From the NCBI GenBank assembly GCA_948470065.1, contig CAOKNO010000023.1, forward strand, positions 1-39,165: a DNA stretch of 39,165 nt, read 5' to 3'. A model generated the notes under the pieces. The model was not told the origin of the DNA. It did not search any database and saw only the letters and a list, made by a program, of their open reading frames with translations. A program made the translations under genes and the position numbers. Shown here piece after piece: positions 1 to 7,188 of the stretch. The stretch comes from an uncultured Eubacterium sp. (GTDB taxonomy: Bacteria; Bacillota; Clostridia; Lachnospirales; Lachnospiraceae). The stretch's first letter is position 1. Every line of letters starts with the position of its first letter.

Positions 1-48
1 TGGATTGGACAGACGCGTCTGTCCCAGAGAGGGTTTCGCAATTACCTA
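1..48. repeat. Right half of a palindromic miniature element at the window's left edge
   Basis: These 48 bases are the perfect reverse complement of positions 39111-39158 at the other end. They match, with divergence, the right arm of the complete element at 12817-12959, ending in the same GTTTCGCAA core. An 18-base perfect palindrome, GGACAGACGCGTCTGTCC, lies at 7-24. The element is cut by the window edge, so only its right half is present. An assembly break inside a repeated palindrome is the simplest explanation. Confidence 0.8.
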
Positions 49-74
49 TATCAATATGTCCCGCTTACCGCCTG

Positions 75-206
75 TCAATGCGGTTCATTAAGCATCTTCT
101 TTACTTCATTTAACGACTTTTCTATTGTAAGCATTTTCTTTTCAAGAGATGGTTTTTTATAGCTTAATTCCGCCAGTTTCTGTTTTAAGGACTTCCTACG
201 TTTCAT
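75..206 (-). CDS. Possible small basic protein, 43 residues
   Basis: An open frame starts at ATG (204-206) and ends at TGA (75-77). It encodes a Lys/Glu-rich, probably helical peptide beginning MKRRKSLKQKLAEL and ending EVKKMLNEPH. The heptad-like spacing of Leu, Ile and charged residues suggests a short coiled coil. The ribosome binding site is weak (a GAAACGGGA stretch). I do not recognise a family. It sits between the edge repeat and tRNA-Lys, and could equally be the tail of a degraded mobile-element gene. No other gene is visible in 49-334. Confidence 0.3.
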   Translation of the reverse strand: MKRRKSLKQKLAELSYKKPSLEKKMLTIEKSLNEVKKMLNEPH

Positions 207-334
207 ATTTCTAAATCCCGTTTCTTTTTGCTGATATTATATGAGTATTCTCCGAAAAAAACACTATGAAAAACCCCTAGCCCCTGAACCGGAAGCGCCG
301 TCCTATATGGTGAAAAAATTTTTTAAAAAAATGC

Positions 335-363
335 TTGCATTTCTTATTCTTTTATTATATAAT
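335..363 (+). promoter_or_regulatory. Sigma-A type promoter of tRNA-Lys
   Basis: TTGCAT (335-340), a 17-base spacer and a perfect TATAAT (358-363) lie just upstream of the tRNA. The predicted transcription start, near 370, is about 20 bases before the mature 5' end. Confidence 0.75.
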
Positions 364-390
364 ATCCGTTGTGTTAAGGAATTAACGCTT

Positions 391-463
391 GCGCCTCTAG
401 CTCAGCTGGAAGAGCACCTGACTCTTAATCAGGGTGTCCAGGGTTCGAGCCCCTGGAGGCGCA
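391..463 (+). tRNA. tRNA-Lys (anticodon CTT)
   Basis: The full cloverleaf can be folded. The acceptor arms are GCGCCTC (391-397) and GAGGCGC (456-462). The D stem is GCTC/GAGC, and the anticodon stem CCTGA/TCAGG encloses loop CTCTTAA, which gives anticodon CTT at 424-426. The T arm contains GGTTCGAGCC, and the discriminator base is A463. The 3' CCA is not encoded and must be added enzymatically. CTT reads the lysine codon AAG. Confidence 0.95.
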
Positions 464-466
464 TGT

Positions 467-515
467 AAAGCACTGTTTTCGATGGCTTTGACCTCGGGGA
501 TGGTGCTTTTGTGTT
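467..515 (+). terminator. Probable terminator after tRNA-Lys
   Basis: AAAGCAC (467-473) pairs with GTGCTTT (503-509) around a long loop and is followed by a T-rich stretch (TGTGTTAT). It lies immediately 3' of the tRNA. The loop is long, so this is a moderate call. Confidence 0.5.
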
Positions 516-563
516 ATAAGTATATCTCATGTTGGAATACATCTGCACATACATAATGCTTAA

Positions 564-585
564 GGGCGTAGCAACCGCTACGCCC
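564..585 (-). terminator. Stem-loop downstream of the FliM-motif protein
   Basis: A perfect 9-bp hairpin, GGGCGTAGC-AACC-GCTACGCCC, begins about 40 bases beyond the stop codon of the minus-strand gene ending at 625. The minus-strand sequence after it (TTAAGCATT) is only weakly T-rich, so termination may be inefficient. Confidence 0.5.
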
Positions 586-624
586 CGCACTATACCGTTC
601 CAATATTAACATTATTAAAGATTG

Positions 625-2385
625 TTACATGTTCGCAATTAACGCCGCGATTTCTTCCGGGCTCATTGTTTTACCCGGATCAGACATATCTGGCATGGCT
701 GGTTTTTCTGTTTTTACTTCTGGAAGTTCCTCCGGCAATTCATCCACTTCTGAATTTGCTATTAATGCCGCTATTTCTTCTGGGCTCATCATCCCATTGG
801 GATTTGCTTTCGTCGGCTTCGGCTTCGGAACCTCTGCCTTAAGCGCCCCCGCTTTCGCAGGCGTCCCTGAAGCATTCCTAGTATTTTCAGCCATCCCCTG
901 GCCAGAAGGCGCTGCCGTACCAGCAACCAGAGCTGCTATGTCCTCTGGGCTCATGCTTCCACTTGGACCGGCTCCCAAAGCCTTTCTTGCCCCGTCTGCC
1001 GGCTTTTCGCCGCTTCCCTTCCCATCTGTTCCCGTTCCAGGCTTCGGCATTCCTTCTGCCCCTGCTTCCTGGGCTTTTGGGTTCTGCCCTTCTCCTGTTT
1101 TGGCAGTTTCCGTCTTCACTTCCTTGACCGCTTGCGCTTCTTGCAATTCTGCAAGGCGTTTCTTATCAACTGCTCCATCCGGCTCCTTGCTGGCTACCGT
1201 TTCTACTGGTTTCTTTCCGCCATCTGCTGCGTCTGGAACCGCTTTCTCTAACTCTGCTTCTATTGTGTTCCCTTCGCCTGCTGCGTCTGGAACTGCTTCC
1301 TCTTTGCCTGCCTCTTTATCCTTTTCATCCATAGCACTTGAGGCTTTTGCTACTTCTGCCGCTTCTGGCTTCCCTTCACTTTCTGGACTGGATTCTTCAG
1401 CCTTTTCGTCCATGGCGTTTAAAGCCTTCTCTGCTTCTGGCTCCTCTTCACCCGCTGAATTGGAAGGCGCCTGGCTCTCGAGCGCAGCGCTGGCCGCTTC
1501 TTCTGCTCCCATGCCCCCTGTATCTTCTGATAAACCGGACTCTTCGGCCTCTATCTTGTCTGCTGGTTCTTGCCCTGTGCTATTCGTATCATCCGGTTCC
1601 TTGGCTTCTGCGCCCTTTGTCTCTTCTAACGTTTCTTTGTCCGTGCTTTTTGTATTATCAAGCGGGCTCTGCCCTGCCGTTTCTGTTGTATCCGTCCCAG
1701 ATAGCAGCGCCGCCATCTCTTCTTCTGTTACCTCCGAAAGACCTCCCGCTGGCTTTGCAGGCTGCATACTGCTGTTATCCCACAGCTTGGATATCCCGTC
1801 CAGCACTTCTTTCTGGCTTTCTTTCAATTCCTTCAGATCCTGCTGGTAATCCCCGCCCTGGCCGACATTCCATCCGCCTTCCATGGCGTCTGCCATTTCT
1901 AAAAACTGTTCCATCTGCTTCAAAAGCTGGTTGTGGGAGTTCATCAATGCATCTGCATTTTCTTTGCTGCTGCCGATCGTAAGCTTCGCAATCCGCTTCT
2001 GTTCTTCTAGAAGCTTGCGGACCATCGCTTCAATCCTCTTCTGCCCGGCTGTATTGCCTTTTTCCAGGCCCATAATCTTCTGCCCAATAAAATTCAGCTT
2101 GTTGTCTAGTTCTTCCGTTTTCTTCTGGAATGCCAGATAAGAAGATTTTTCCGCCTTCAAAATATCCTGGTACTGCGCGTCCCTCTCCTGGCTCTCCATC
2201 TCCCGCCAGTTCATCCAACCATCTAACGTAAGCGTCATCCATACAAACGTGATACATGCCCCGATTGCAAGTATCTGGTAGTTATGGGATAAATTCACAA
2301 TTATGTACAAATCACATAAGCACATAAACACCAACACAACAAAACATACTAATACCTTTAATTTGAGTGGCTTATCATTCTTCAT
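625..2385 (-). CDS. Membrane-anchored coiled-coil protein with four FliM-like CheY-binding-type peptides
   Basis: A protein of 586 residues. Two membrane helices lie at about 10-31 and 38-57, followed by a predicted coiled coil (about 60-205) and a long low-complexity Ala/Glu/Pro/Lys/Ser tail facing the cytoplasm. Four short repeats sit in the tail: VTEEEMAALLSG (219-230), MSPEDIAALVAG (478-489), MSPEEIAALIAN (533-544), and MSPEEIAALIANM as the last 13 residues. The repeats resemble the LSQ(D/E)EIDALL peptide at the N-terminus of FliM and FliY, which binds phosphorylated CheY. That resemblance is seen; binding is inference. It is preceded by GGCGGAGGAAAG and an ATG start, and by its own promoter. 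It is monocistronic as far as visible. A chemoreceptor lies 5 kb away. The Ala-rich tail could have expanded by repeat slippage. An envelope scaffold is an alternative role. Confidence 0.7.
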   Translation of the reverse strand: MKNDKPLKLKVLVCFVVLVFMCLCDLYIIVNLSHNYQILAIGACITFVWMTLTLDGWMNWREMESQERDAQYQDILKAEKSSYLAFQKKTEELDNKLNFIGQKIMGLEKGNTAGQKRIEAMVRKLLEEQKRIAKLTIGSSKENADALMNSHNQLLKQMEQFLEMADAMEGGWNVGQGGDYQQDLKELKESQKEVLDGISKLWDNSSMQPAKPAGGLSEVTEEEMAALLSGTDTTETAGQSPLDNTKSTDKETLEETKGAEAKEPDDTNSTGQEPADKIEAEESGLSEDTGGMGAEEAASAALESQAPSNSAGEEEPEAEKALNAMDEKAEESSPESEGKPEAAEVAKASSAMDEKDKEAGKEEAVPDAAGEGNTIEAELEKAVPDAADGGKKPVETVASKEPDGAVDKKRLAELQEAQAVKEVKTETAKTGEGQNPKAQEAGAEGMPKPGTGTDGKGSGEKPADGARKALGAGPSGSMSPEDIAALVAGTAAPSGQGMAENTRNASGTPAKAGALKAEVPKPKPTKANPNGMMSPEEIAALIANSEVDELPEELPEVKTEKPAMPDMSDPGKTMSPEEIAALIANM

Positions 2386-2443
2386 CTGCTTTCCTCCGCC
2401 CTATAAAATATGTATGTGCCGAAGTGGCCATAAGTTTACGTCT

Positions 2444-2472
2444 ATTTTAACATAATTTTAGAGTAGTGTCAA
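2444..2472 (-). promoter_or_regulatory. Sigma-A promoter for the FliM-motif protein
   Basis: On the minus strand TTGACA (2467-2472), a 17-base spacer and TAAAAT (2444-2449) form a near-consensus promoter. It is about 60 bases upstream of the start codon at 2385. Confidence 0.75.
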
Positions 2473-2540
2473 AAAATCATTGCCCCATTATTTTTGAAAG
2501 GGACAACCTGTCTTGAAGCTGCCGATACCGCAAGTCCAGC

Positions 2541-2569
2541 TTGACATCCGCACCAGAACATGTTACAAA
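2541..2569 (+). promoter_or_regulatory. Promoter of the lysine-riboswitch transcript
   Basis: TTGACA (2541-2546), a 17-base spacer and TACAAA (2564-2569) lie directly upstream of the riboswitch aptamer. This places the transcription start at about 2576, just before the aptamer. Confidence 0.7.
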
Positions 2570-2585
2570 TTGTATATAGACAATA

Positions 2586-2775
2586 AACTTGATAGAGGCG
2601 CGGATCCCATCAGTAGCAGACAGCTTCTGTCCAGGGAAGCGGAAGACCTGCCACCGATAAGGCTCTCCCGCTGCTGTTATGTGAAAGGGAGATCCGCCGA
2701 AGAAGCGTCGGCTTATCCCTGCAAAGACGGCGTTCCTGGGCTGCAGCAGAACATGCTGCAGACTGTCACACCTGT
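2586..2775 (+). promoter_or_regulatory. Lysine riboswitch (L box)
   Basis: The conserved lysine-aptamer blocks appear in the right order: AGAGGCGC (2594-2601), AGTA (2612-2615), a G-rich stretch leading to TCCGCCGAAG (GCCGAAG at 2696-2702), then a hairpin arm, and TGTCAC (2764-2769) closing the central junction. The length of about 190 bases suits the class. It precedes a terminator and a transporter gene, the standard arrangement for lysine-dependent premature termination. When lysine is abundant the terminator at 2817-2870 should form and reduce transporter expression. Confidence 0.9.
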
Positions 2776-2816
2776 GGAGCGCTATCATGGAATAAGAAGA
2801 CGTGTGGAACCCCCAT

Positions 2817-2870
2817 ACCCTATGCCATGAAACTGCTTCCAGGAAGCATTGCTCCATGGCATAGGGTTTT
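2817..2870 (+). terminator. Riboswitch-controlled intrinsic terminator
   Basis: ACCCTATGCCATG (2817-2829) pairs perfectly over 13 bp with CATGGCATAGGGT (2855-2867). An inner GCTTCC/GGAAGC hairpin lies in the loop, and TTTTCTATT follows. It lies between the lysine aptamer and the transporter start, so it is the likely expression platform. Confidence 0.85.
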
Positions 2871-2927
2871 CTATTGCCCAAAGGAGCGTTCGGCTAATCT
2901 CTTAGGATTAGAAAGGAAGAGGGATTT

Positions 2928-4553
2928 ATGATGAGAAAAGCAAAACACAGATGGTTATGGGCAGCCCCTGCGGCAATACTGCTGGCAATATGCAGCCCCA
3001 TGCTTGCCTTTGCGGCAGAAGAAGCGACGGAATATGTTCCCGCTATGTACGCGACCTTTTGGGCGTTGGTTCCACCTATTGTTGCAATCCTATTGGCCTT
3101 AATTACAAAGGAAGTATACAGCTCTTTGTTTATCGGGATTTTAATCGGCGGGCTATTTTATTCTGGCTTCACCTTCGAGAAGACCGTCACACATGTCTTC
3201 CAGGATGGGATAATCGGTGTGCTATCCGACAGTTACAATGTAGGGATTCTAGTATTCCTGGTAATTTTAGGGATTATGGTCTGCATGATGAACCAGGCAG
3301 GGGGTTCGGCCGCATTTGGCCGCTGGGCAAGCGAACATATCAAAAGCCGCATTGGGGCGCAGCTTGCTACCATCCTACTTGGTATGCTTATTTTTATTGA
3401 CGATTATTTTAACTGCCTGACCGTAGGGAGCGTTATGCGCCCAGTCACGGACAAACACAATATTTCCCGCGCGAAGCTCTCTTACTTAATCGACGCTACG
3501 GCGGCCCCTGTATGCATTATTGCGCCAATTTCTTCCTGGGCTGCGGCCGTCACCGGGTTTGTAGAGGGCGAAGACGGCCTGTCGATCTTCATCCGTGCAA
3601 TCCCCTACAATTTCTATGCGCTCCTAACCATTGTCATGATGGTTGGCCTGCTGCTCTTAAATGTAGAGTTCGGCCCTATGAAAAAACATGAGGACAATGC
3701 CAGAGCTGGAGATCTTTTTACCACGCCAGACCGCCCTTATGCCAATGCCAAGGATGAAACCGGAAATACACATGGCGGTATTATGGATTTGATTTTCCCA
3801 ATTGCCGTATTAATTATATGCTGTGTCTTTGGAATGCTCTATACTGGAGATTTTTTCAGCGGTGAAAGCTTTGTAACGGCCTTTTCCCAAAGCGACGCTT
3901 CTGTAGGGCTGGTATTAGGAAGCTTCTTCGCTTTCATTTTTACAATTGTATTTTATGCCGTTAGGCGGACGTTAAAATTCGGGGAATCTATGGCATGTAT
4001 CCCAGAAGGCTTCAAGGCGATGGTGCCCGCTATATTAATCCTGACGCTTGCCTGGACCTTGAAGGCTATGACAGACAGCCTCGGCGCAGCCGATTTCGTA
4101 GGCCAGGCCATGGAATCCAGCGCACGCGGCTTAATGAACCTCCTTCCAGCAATCATCTTTTTGGTTGGATGCTTCCTTGCATTTGCAACTGGGACAAGCT
4201 GGGGGACGTTCGGTATCTTGATCCCCATTGTCGTTGCAGTATTCAACGGGACAAATGAAAATATGATGATTATGTCAATTTCAGCCTGTATGGCAGGCGC
4301 CGTATGCGGCGACCACTGTTCCCCGATTTCCGATACGACGATTATGGCATCTGCAGGCGCGCAATGCAACCATGTCAACCATGTATCTACACAGCTACCT
4401 TATGCTATCACGGCAGCGGCGGTATCCTTTGTGACGTATCTTGTCGCAGGGTTTGTGCAGACAGCATGGGTTGCCCTCCCAGCAGGGATCGTGCTGATGC
4501 TTGCCGTCTTATTCATCATCAAACAGATCAATTTGGCGTCACAATCTATATAA
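2928..4553 (+). CDS. NhaC-family transporter, probable lysine importer
   Basis: A polytopic membrane protein of 541 residues in the NhaC Na+/H+ antiporter superfamily (COG1757 type). Visible family features are the stretch IDDYFNCLTVGSVMRPVTD, the following DATAAPVCIIAPISSWAA, and CGDHCSPISDTTIMASAGA near the C-terminus, with many hydrophobic helices. A hydrophobic N-terminus (residues 8-30) may be a signal or first helix. The start ATGATG follows AGGAAGAGG at good spacing. A lysine riboswitch and terminator sit directly upstream. NhaC-type proteins behind L boxes are predicted lysine transporters (the LysW proposal), which I prefer over a general antiporter role. Substrate is inference from regulation. 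Positions 4554-4788 downstream contain no gene I can support. Confidence 0.85.
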   Translation: MMRKAKHRWLWAAPAAILLAICSPMLAFAAEEATEYVPAMYATFWALVPPIVAILLALITKEVYSSLFIGILIGGLFYSGFTFEKTVTHVFQDGIIGVLSDSYNVGILVFLVILGIMVCMMNQAGGSAAFGRWASEHIKSRIGAQLATILLGMLIFIDDYFNCLTVGSVMRPVTDKHNISRAKLSYLIDATAAPVCIIAPISSWAAAVTGFVEGEDGLSIFIRAIPYNFYALLTIVMMVGLLLLNVEFGPMKKHEDNARAGDLFTTPDRPYANAKDETGNTHGGIMDLIFPIAVLIICCVFGMLYTGDFFSGESFVTAFSQSDASVGLVLGSFFAFIFTIVFYAVRRTLKFGESMACIPEGFKAMVPAILILTLAWTLKAMTDSLGAADFVGQAMESSARGLMNLLPAIIFLVGCFLAFATGTSWGTFGILIPIVVAVFNGTNENMMIMSISACMAGAVCGDHCSPISDTTIMASAGAQCNHVNHVSTQLPYAITAAAVSFVTYLVAGFVQTAWVALPAGIVLMLAVLFIIKQINLASQSI

Positions 4554-4788
4554 GCCAGAACATAGCCTTTTCCTTCGGATTTCAAGAAACTCATTTCTTT
4601 TAAGCGGTCAAAATCGCATATGTCAGCTACCGTAATCCGAGGGCAGTCTGCACAGAACAGAGGAAACGGGCAAGTAAGTCGATGATTGAAAGGAATAGGG
4701 CAAAAAGAGTTTAAGGAATATTTAATAAAATTGAGCGTTTATTTGTGGTAAAATAAAACTGTTAGATGATTCCGCAGGAGGTATAGTT

Positions 4789-5475
4789 ATGTCAAAAAAA
4801 ACAGGGATAGTAATTGTATTTATATTAAATCTATTTTTATTATCACTAAGTGGGTGCGGTAGGTCTGTAAAACAGGAGGATTCCAACAGTGTTGACAATG
4901 CTGAAAATATAAATACTGTGGAAACTGATATGTCAGAAACCGCTAATGTAATCATTCCGTTAAAAAGTGACAACATTTCTGATGATTTTGATAGTAACTA
5001 TGATAGATATGAATATTATCTTACAAAGGAAGAACTTATTGCGGATATTGAACAGGGTTACATCTTTCGTTTAGATACAGCATTTAAAAAAGATTACGCG
5101 CCATTTGTTACACAGGAAAATTGGTTTTTTTATGTGCATGAAGAAAATGCTGTCAACTTAGAAGTAAGTTTTTCTGATTTGCTTATGAAACCAAAAGAAA
5201 ACATCTTCCCAATGGGTGAACAGGTTATAGTTGAAGTAATTTCGCCAGACGAAGAAACCGTATACTGTTTTGAAAAAGTGGGAGATGAAATTACGGAGGA
5301 TACTTCCATACAAGAACAAATTTCTGTTACAGAAGGTGAGTGGACGTTAAGAATCAGTTTCGGGTATTGTTGCGGAAATACACCAGCCTGTTTGAAGATT
5401 GCAGCAGCCTATGAAAATCCAACGGAAGATGACATTAACTGGTTAAAAGAGGAACGATTGGCTAACAAAATATGA
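4789..5475 (+). CDS. Lipoprotein of unknown function
   Basis: A 228-residue protein with a lysine-poor hydrophobic signal (7-20) and lipobox LSGC, giving lipidated Cys23. This is followed by an acidic, Asn/Ser-rich linker and a globular region (about 75-205) rich in aromatic residues and beta-like alternation. A strong AGGAGG lies before the ATG. I do not recognise the domain. The gene is visibly more AT-rich in codon use than its neighbours and directly precedes a stretch of mobile-element debris, so recent acquisition is likely. It should be anchored on the outer face of the cytoplasmic membrane. Confidence 0.7.
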   Translation: MSKKTGIVIVFILNLFLLSLSGCGRSVKQEDSNSVDNAENINTVETDMSETANVIIPLKSDNISDDFDSNYDRYEYYLTKEELIADIEQGYIFRLDTAFKKDYAPFVTQENWFFYVHEENAVNLEVSFSDLLMKPKENIFPMGEQVIVEVISPDEETVYCFEKVGDEITEDTSIQEQISVTEGEWTLRISFGYCCGNTPACLKIAAAYENPTEDDINWLKEERLANKI

Positions 5476-5531
5476 TATATAAAATAGACTTTTGCTCATT
5501 ATTAGATTATTAGGAGGGTGTCGCAAAATCA

Positions 5532-5663
5532 TCAAAAAAACTTCTCTTCCATTATTTTTAGGAAAGGAATTAACGTCCTAGCATCGTCTCTGTCTTGAAA
5601 AATATCTACGGAAACAATATATTCGTTGTCTACTCCGATTTGCATGTTATATCCCTGCGGCAG
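5532..5663 (-). pseudogene. IS1182-family transposase remnant
   Basis: The minus-strand translation gives LPQGYNMQIGVDNEYIVSVDIF. After a one-base frame change it continues RDDARTLIPFLKIMEEKFF and stops at 5532-5534. This matches the IS1182-type DDE transposase segment (PGYNxQIGVDxEYIVxxxIFxDRxDxxTLIPFL). Both ends of the gene are missing. The flanking GGGTGTCGCAAAA at about 5518-5529 looks like a transposon terminal sequence. Confidence 0.65.
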
Positions 5664-5710
5664 TCTGTTTTAATTTTTCTGAAAGAATACATTTTTGGGG
5701 AATACTTCCA

Positions 5711-5904
5711 ATGATTGAAAAGGTTATAAGATTATTAAGTAGGCGAGAAGAATGATAAAAAATGGGAAAATATCACTTGAAGAAATTGCGGACTATATTC
5801 CTGTATTATTACTTGACACATTAAAGCAACTTGAGTCCTTACCGCCGCGGTGCGATCCACGCGGAGCGCTCTTGTTTCATAGGACGCACTTTCCTATGAA
5901 ATAA
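5711..5904 (+). pseudogene. C-terminal remnant of an Rpn-like PD-(D/E)XK nuclease/transposase, fused into a repeat
   Basis: Two short overlapping frames read MIEKVIRLLSRREE (from 5711) and then MIKNGKISLEEIADYIPVL (from 5752). This is the typical C-terminal helix pair of Rpn/PD-(D/E)XK transposase-like proteins of Lachnospiraceae, split by a frameshift. From about 5841 the second frame runs into the two-hairpin repeat and stops at 5902-5904, so its last residues are repeat-encoded. No catalytic domain remains. Confidence 0.5.
5841..5902. repeat. Two-hairpin dispersed repeat, copy A
   Basis: Hairpin 1 is CCGCG (5845-5849), loop GTGCGATCCA, CGCGG (5860-5864). Hairpin 2 is TTTCATAGGA (5875-5884), loop CGCACTT, TCCTATGAAA (5892-5901), a perfect 10-bp stem. 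Copy B at 6735-6796 shares both hairpins, and copy C at 22447-22473 has only the second. No U-tract follows on either strand, so it is not a standard terminator. Confidence 0.8.
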
Positions 5905-5934
5905 AAAAATTTAATATCAAAATAACAGCGTAAA

Positions 5935-5976
5935 GGCGCATGGAACAGTAAGTTGTAAACCATGCGTCTTTTTTTT
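5935..5976 (+). terminator. Intrinsic terminator (orphaned)
   Basis: GGCGCATGG (5935-5943) pairs with CCATGCGTC (5960-5968), with one G-T pair, followed by eight T residues (5969-5976). It lies downstream of decayed mobile genes and probably belonged to one of them. Confidence 0.8.
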
Positions 5977-5994
5977 GCGCCCAAAAGCAGGAAC

Positions 5995-6213
5995 ATGAGC
6001 GACAATATTCAAACCAACACCACAGGGCGATTAACGCCCTGTTTACAACAGAAGATTGATAAGACGACCTATTTAGCCGAGGTGAATTTTTCTGCTATCA
6101 GTACCCAAAGCGTAAAGGATAAGTTAAAGCGTGCCATTCTCAGCCAAACGCTCTCCGGCACATTGCCTGATGGAAGAAAATCACGAAAAAAACCTGCAAC
6201 AGTATTTACGTAA
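5995..6213 (+). CDS. tnpW: TnpW-like transposon protein, diverged
   Basis: A 72-residue protein starting at ATG 5995. The segment TTGRLTPCLQQKIDKTTY followed by NFSAISTQSVKDKLKRAI matches the pattern of transposon-encoded TnpW proteins (TxxLTRxIGxTTYxVxVxFSxTSxETxxDKIxRLI). A longer frame opens at 5962, but those codons lie in the terminator T-run, so 5995 is the better start. The C-terminal 20 residues are unusual for the family, and the ribosome binding site is weak. Tn4451/Tn6218-like elements usually carry tnpW near recombinase genes; none is present, so this is a relic. Confidence 0.55.
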   Translation: MSDNIQTNTTGRLTPCLQQKIDKTTYLAEVNFSAISTQSVKDKLKRAILSQTLSGTLPDGRKSRKKPATVFT

Positions 6214-6303
6214 GCCGCTACTTTTGTTAAAATATTTCATAGTCTTATGCTACCATCCATACACTACATGGATAGAAACATGGAAAGGAAGAAAGAATAA
6301 ATA

Positions 6304-6678
6304 ATGAAGAATGAACGTATCTATGCCATGAGTTTTTCTAAAATTTATCCACTTCTTGTGGCAAAGGCAGAAAAAAAGGGGCATACTATAGAAGAAGTGA
6401 ATAAGATTATATGCTGGCTCACAGGCTACGCAACAGAAGACATCTCATATGCCGCCAACCATTCCACCACATATGGGGAATTTTTCCAACACGCCCCAGC
6501 GAAAAACCCGAACCGCAGGCAAATCAAAGGCTCTGTCTGTGGCGTACGTGTAGAAGCAATTGAAGATCCATTACTGCAGGAAATCCGGTATCTGGACAAA
6601 TTGATAGATGAATTGGCCAAAGGGCGGCCTATGGATAAGATCTTGCGCGAACCAAATATCCACGAAGGTCCAAGCTGA
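6304..6678 (+). CDS. DUF2200 family protein
   Basis: A soluble 124-residue protein. It opens MKNERIYAMSFSKIYPL, has the central IICWLTGY, and ends with IKGSVCGVRVEAIEDPLLQEIRYLDKLIDELAKGRPMDKILR. This is the full-length signature of the uncharacterised DUF2200 family. AAGGAAGAAAG precedes the ATG. A small hairpin (ATCCAT/ATGGAT) lies upstream around 6260-6280. It sits inside a region of mobile remnants, and such small DUF proteins are often carried as cargo. Function unknown. Confidence 0.85.
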   Translation: MKNERIYAMSFSKIYPLLVAKAEKKGHTIEEVNKIICWLTGYATEDISYAANHSTTYGEFFQHAPAKNPNRRQIKGSVCGVRVEAIEDPLLQEIRYLDKLIDELAKGRPMDKILREPNIHEGPS

Positions 6679-6734
6679 TTTCCCACAAACATCCGGCTCC
6701 GACGTTCCTGCAATATAAGCGTATGTTTGCCTCA

Positions 6735-6796
6735 GCCGCCGCAGTACGATCCATGCGGAGCGTTTTTGTTTCATAGGACGCACTTTCTTATGAAAT
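6735..6796. repeat. Two-hairpin dispersed repeat, copy B
   Basis: Hairpin 1 is CCGCA (6739-6743) and TGCGG (6754-6758) around loop GTACGATCCA. Hairpin 2 is TTTCATAGGA (6769-6778) and TCTTATGAAA (6786-6795). Compared with copy A, the closing pair of hairpin 1 has changed from G-C to A-T on both sides, a compensatory change. It lies downstream of the DUF2200 gene. Confidence 0.8.
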
Positions 6797-6845
6797 TAAG
6801 AAAGAGGCATATCTGCTAATGATTTATGAAGGAGGAGCATTCCGG

Positions 6846-7133
6846 ATGGAGCACAAAGAATATACTTTCCACGCCATAATAGAAGCCGTCCCAGACAAAG
6901 GCGGCGCATTTATACGTTTCCCATATGATATCAGAAAAGAGTTTGGCAAAGGCAGGGTCAAGGCCGATATCACATTTGACGGCGAGCCCTACTGCGGAAG
7001 CATTGTGAATATGGGATTAAAACACGAAGACGGATCGGTCTGCTATATTATCGGGATACGAAAAGACATCCGCAATAAAATAGGCAAACAGCCTGGAGAT
7101 ACTGTTTTCGTTACAGTAAACGCAATTATTTGA
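6846..7133 (+). CDS. DUF1905 family protein
   Basis: A small beta-rich protein of 95 residues starting MEHKEYTFHAIIEAV. It contains GGAFIRFPYDIRKEFGKGRV, PYCGSIVNMG, and the C-terminal IIGIRKDIRNKIGKQPGDTV that characterises DUF1905 (a small beta-barrel domain of unknown role). An in-frame ATG at 6819 exists, but AAGGAGG at 6829-6835 places the start at 6846. It is followed after 55 bases by the chemoreceptor gene on the same strand. Confidence 0.85.
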   Translation: MEHKEYTFHAIIEAVPDKGGAFIRFPYDIRKEFGKGRVKADITFDGEPYCGSIVNMGLKHEDGSVCYIIGIRKDIRNKIGKQPGDTVFVTVNAII

Positions 7134-7188
7134 CAATTCAAGTTCTAGCGGGCTTTTATCTTTATAATTTTAATGGAAGGAGTTAATT

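Noticed and set aside
241-468. 75-residue open frame across the tRNA-Lys promoter and tRNA
   Set aside because: It overlaps the whole tRNA gene and its promoter and has no ribosome binding site.
629-1982. Long plus-strand frames opposite the FliM-motif protein
   Set aside because: Mirror frames produced by the Ala/Glu/Ser-rich biased codons of the minus-strand gene; no start signals.
2477-2881. Open frames on both strands in the 2.5-2.9 kb gap
   Set aside because: They cover the lysine riboswitch and its terminator. The tail of the minus frame (QDRLSLSKIMGQ) faintly recalls an IS1182 end but is too short to call.
4554-4788. Short frames and a possible promoter after the NhaC gene
   Set aside because: TTGAGC and TAAAAT there are only 12 bases apart, and the short frames show no binding sites.
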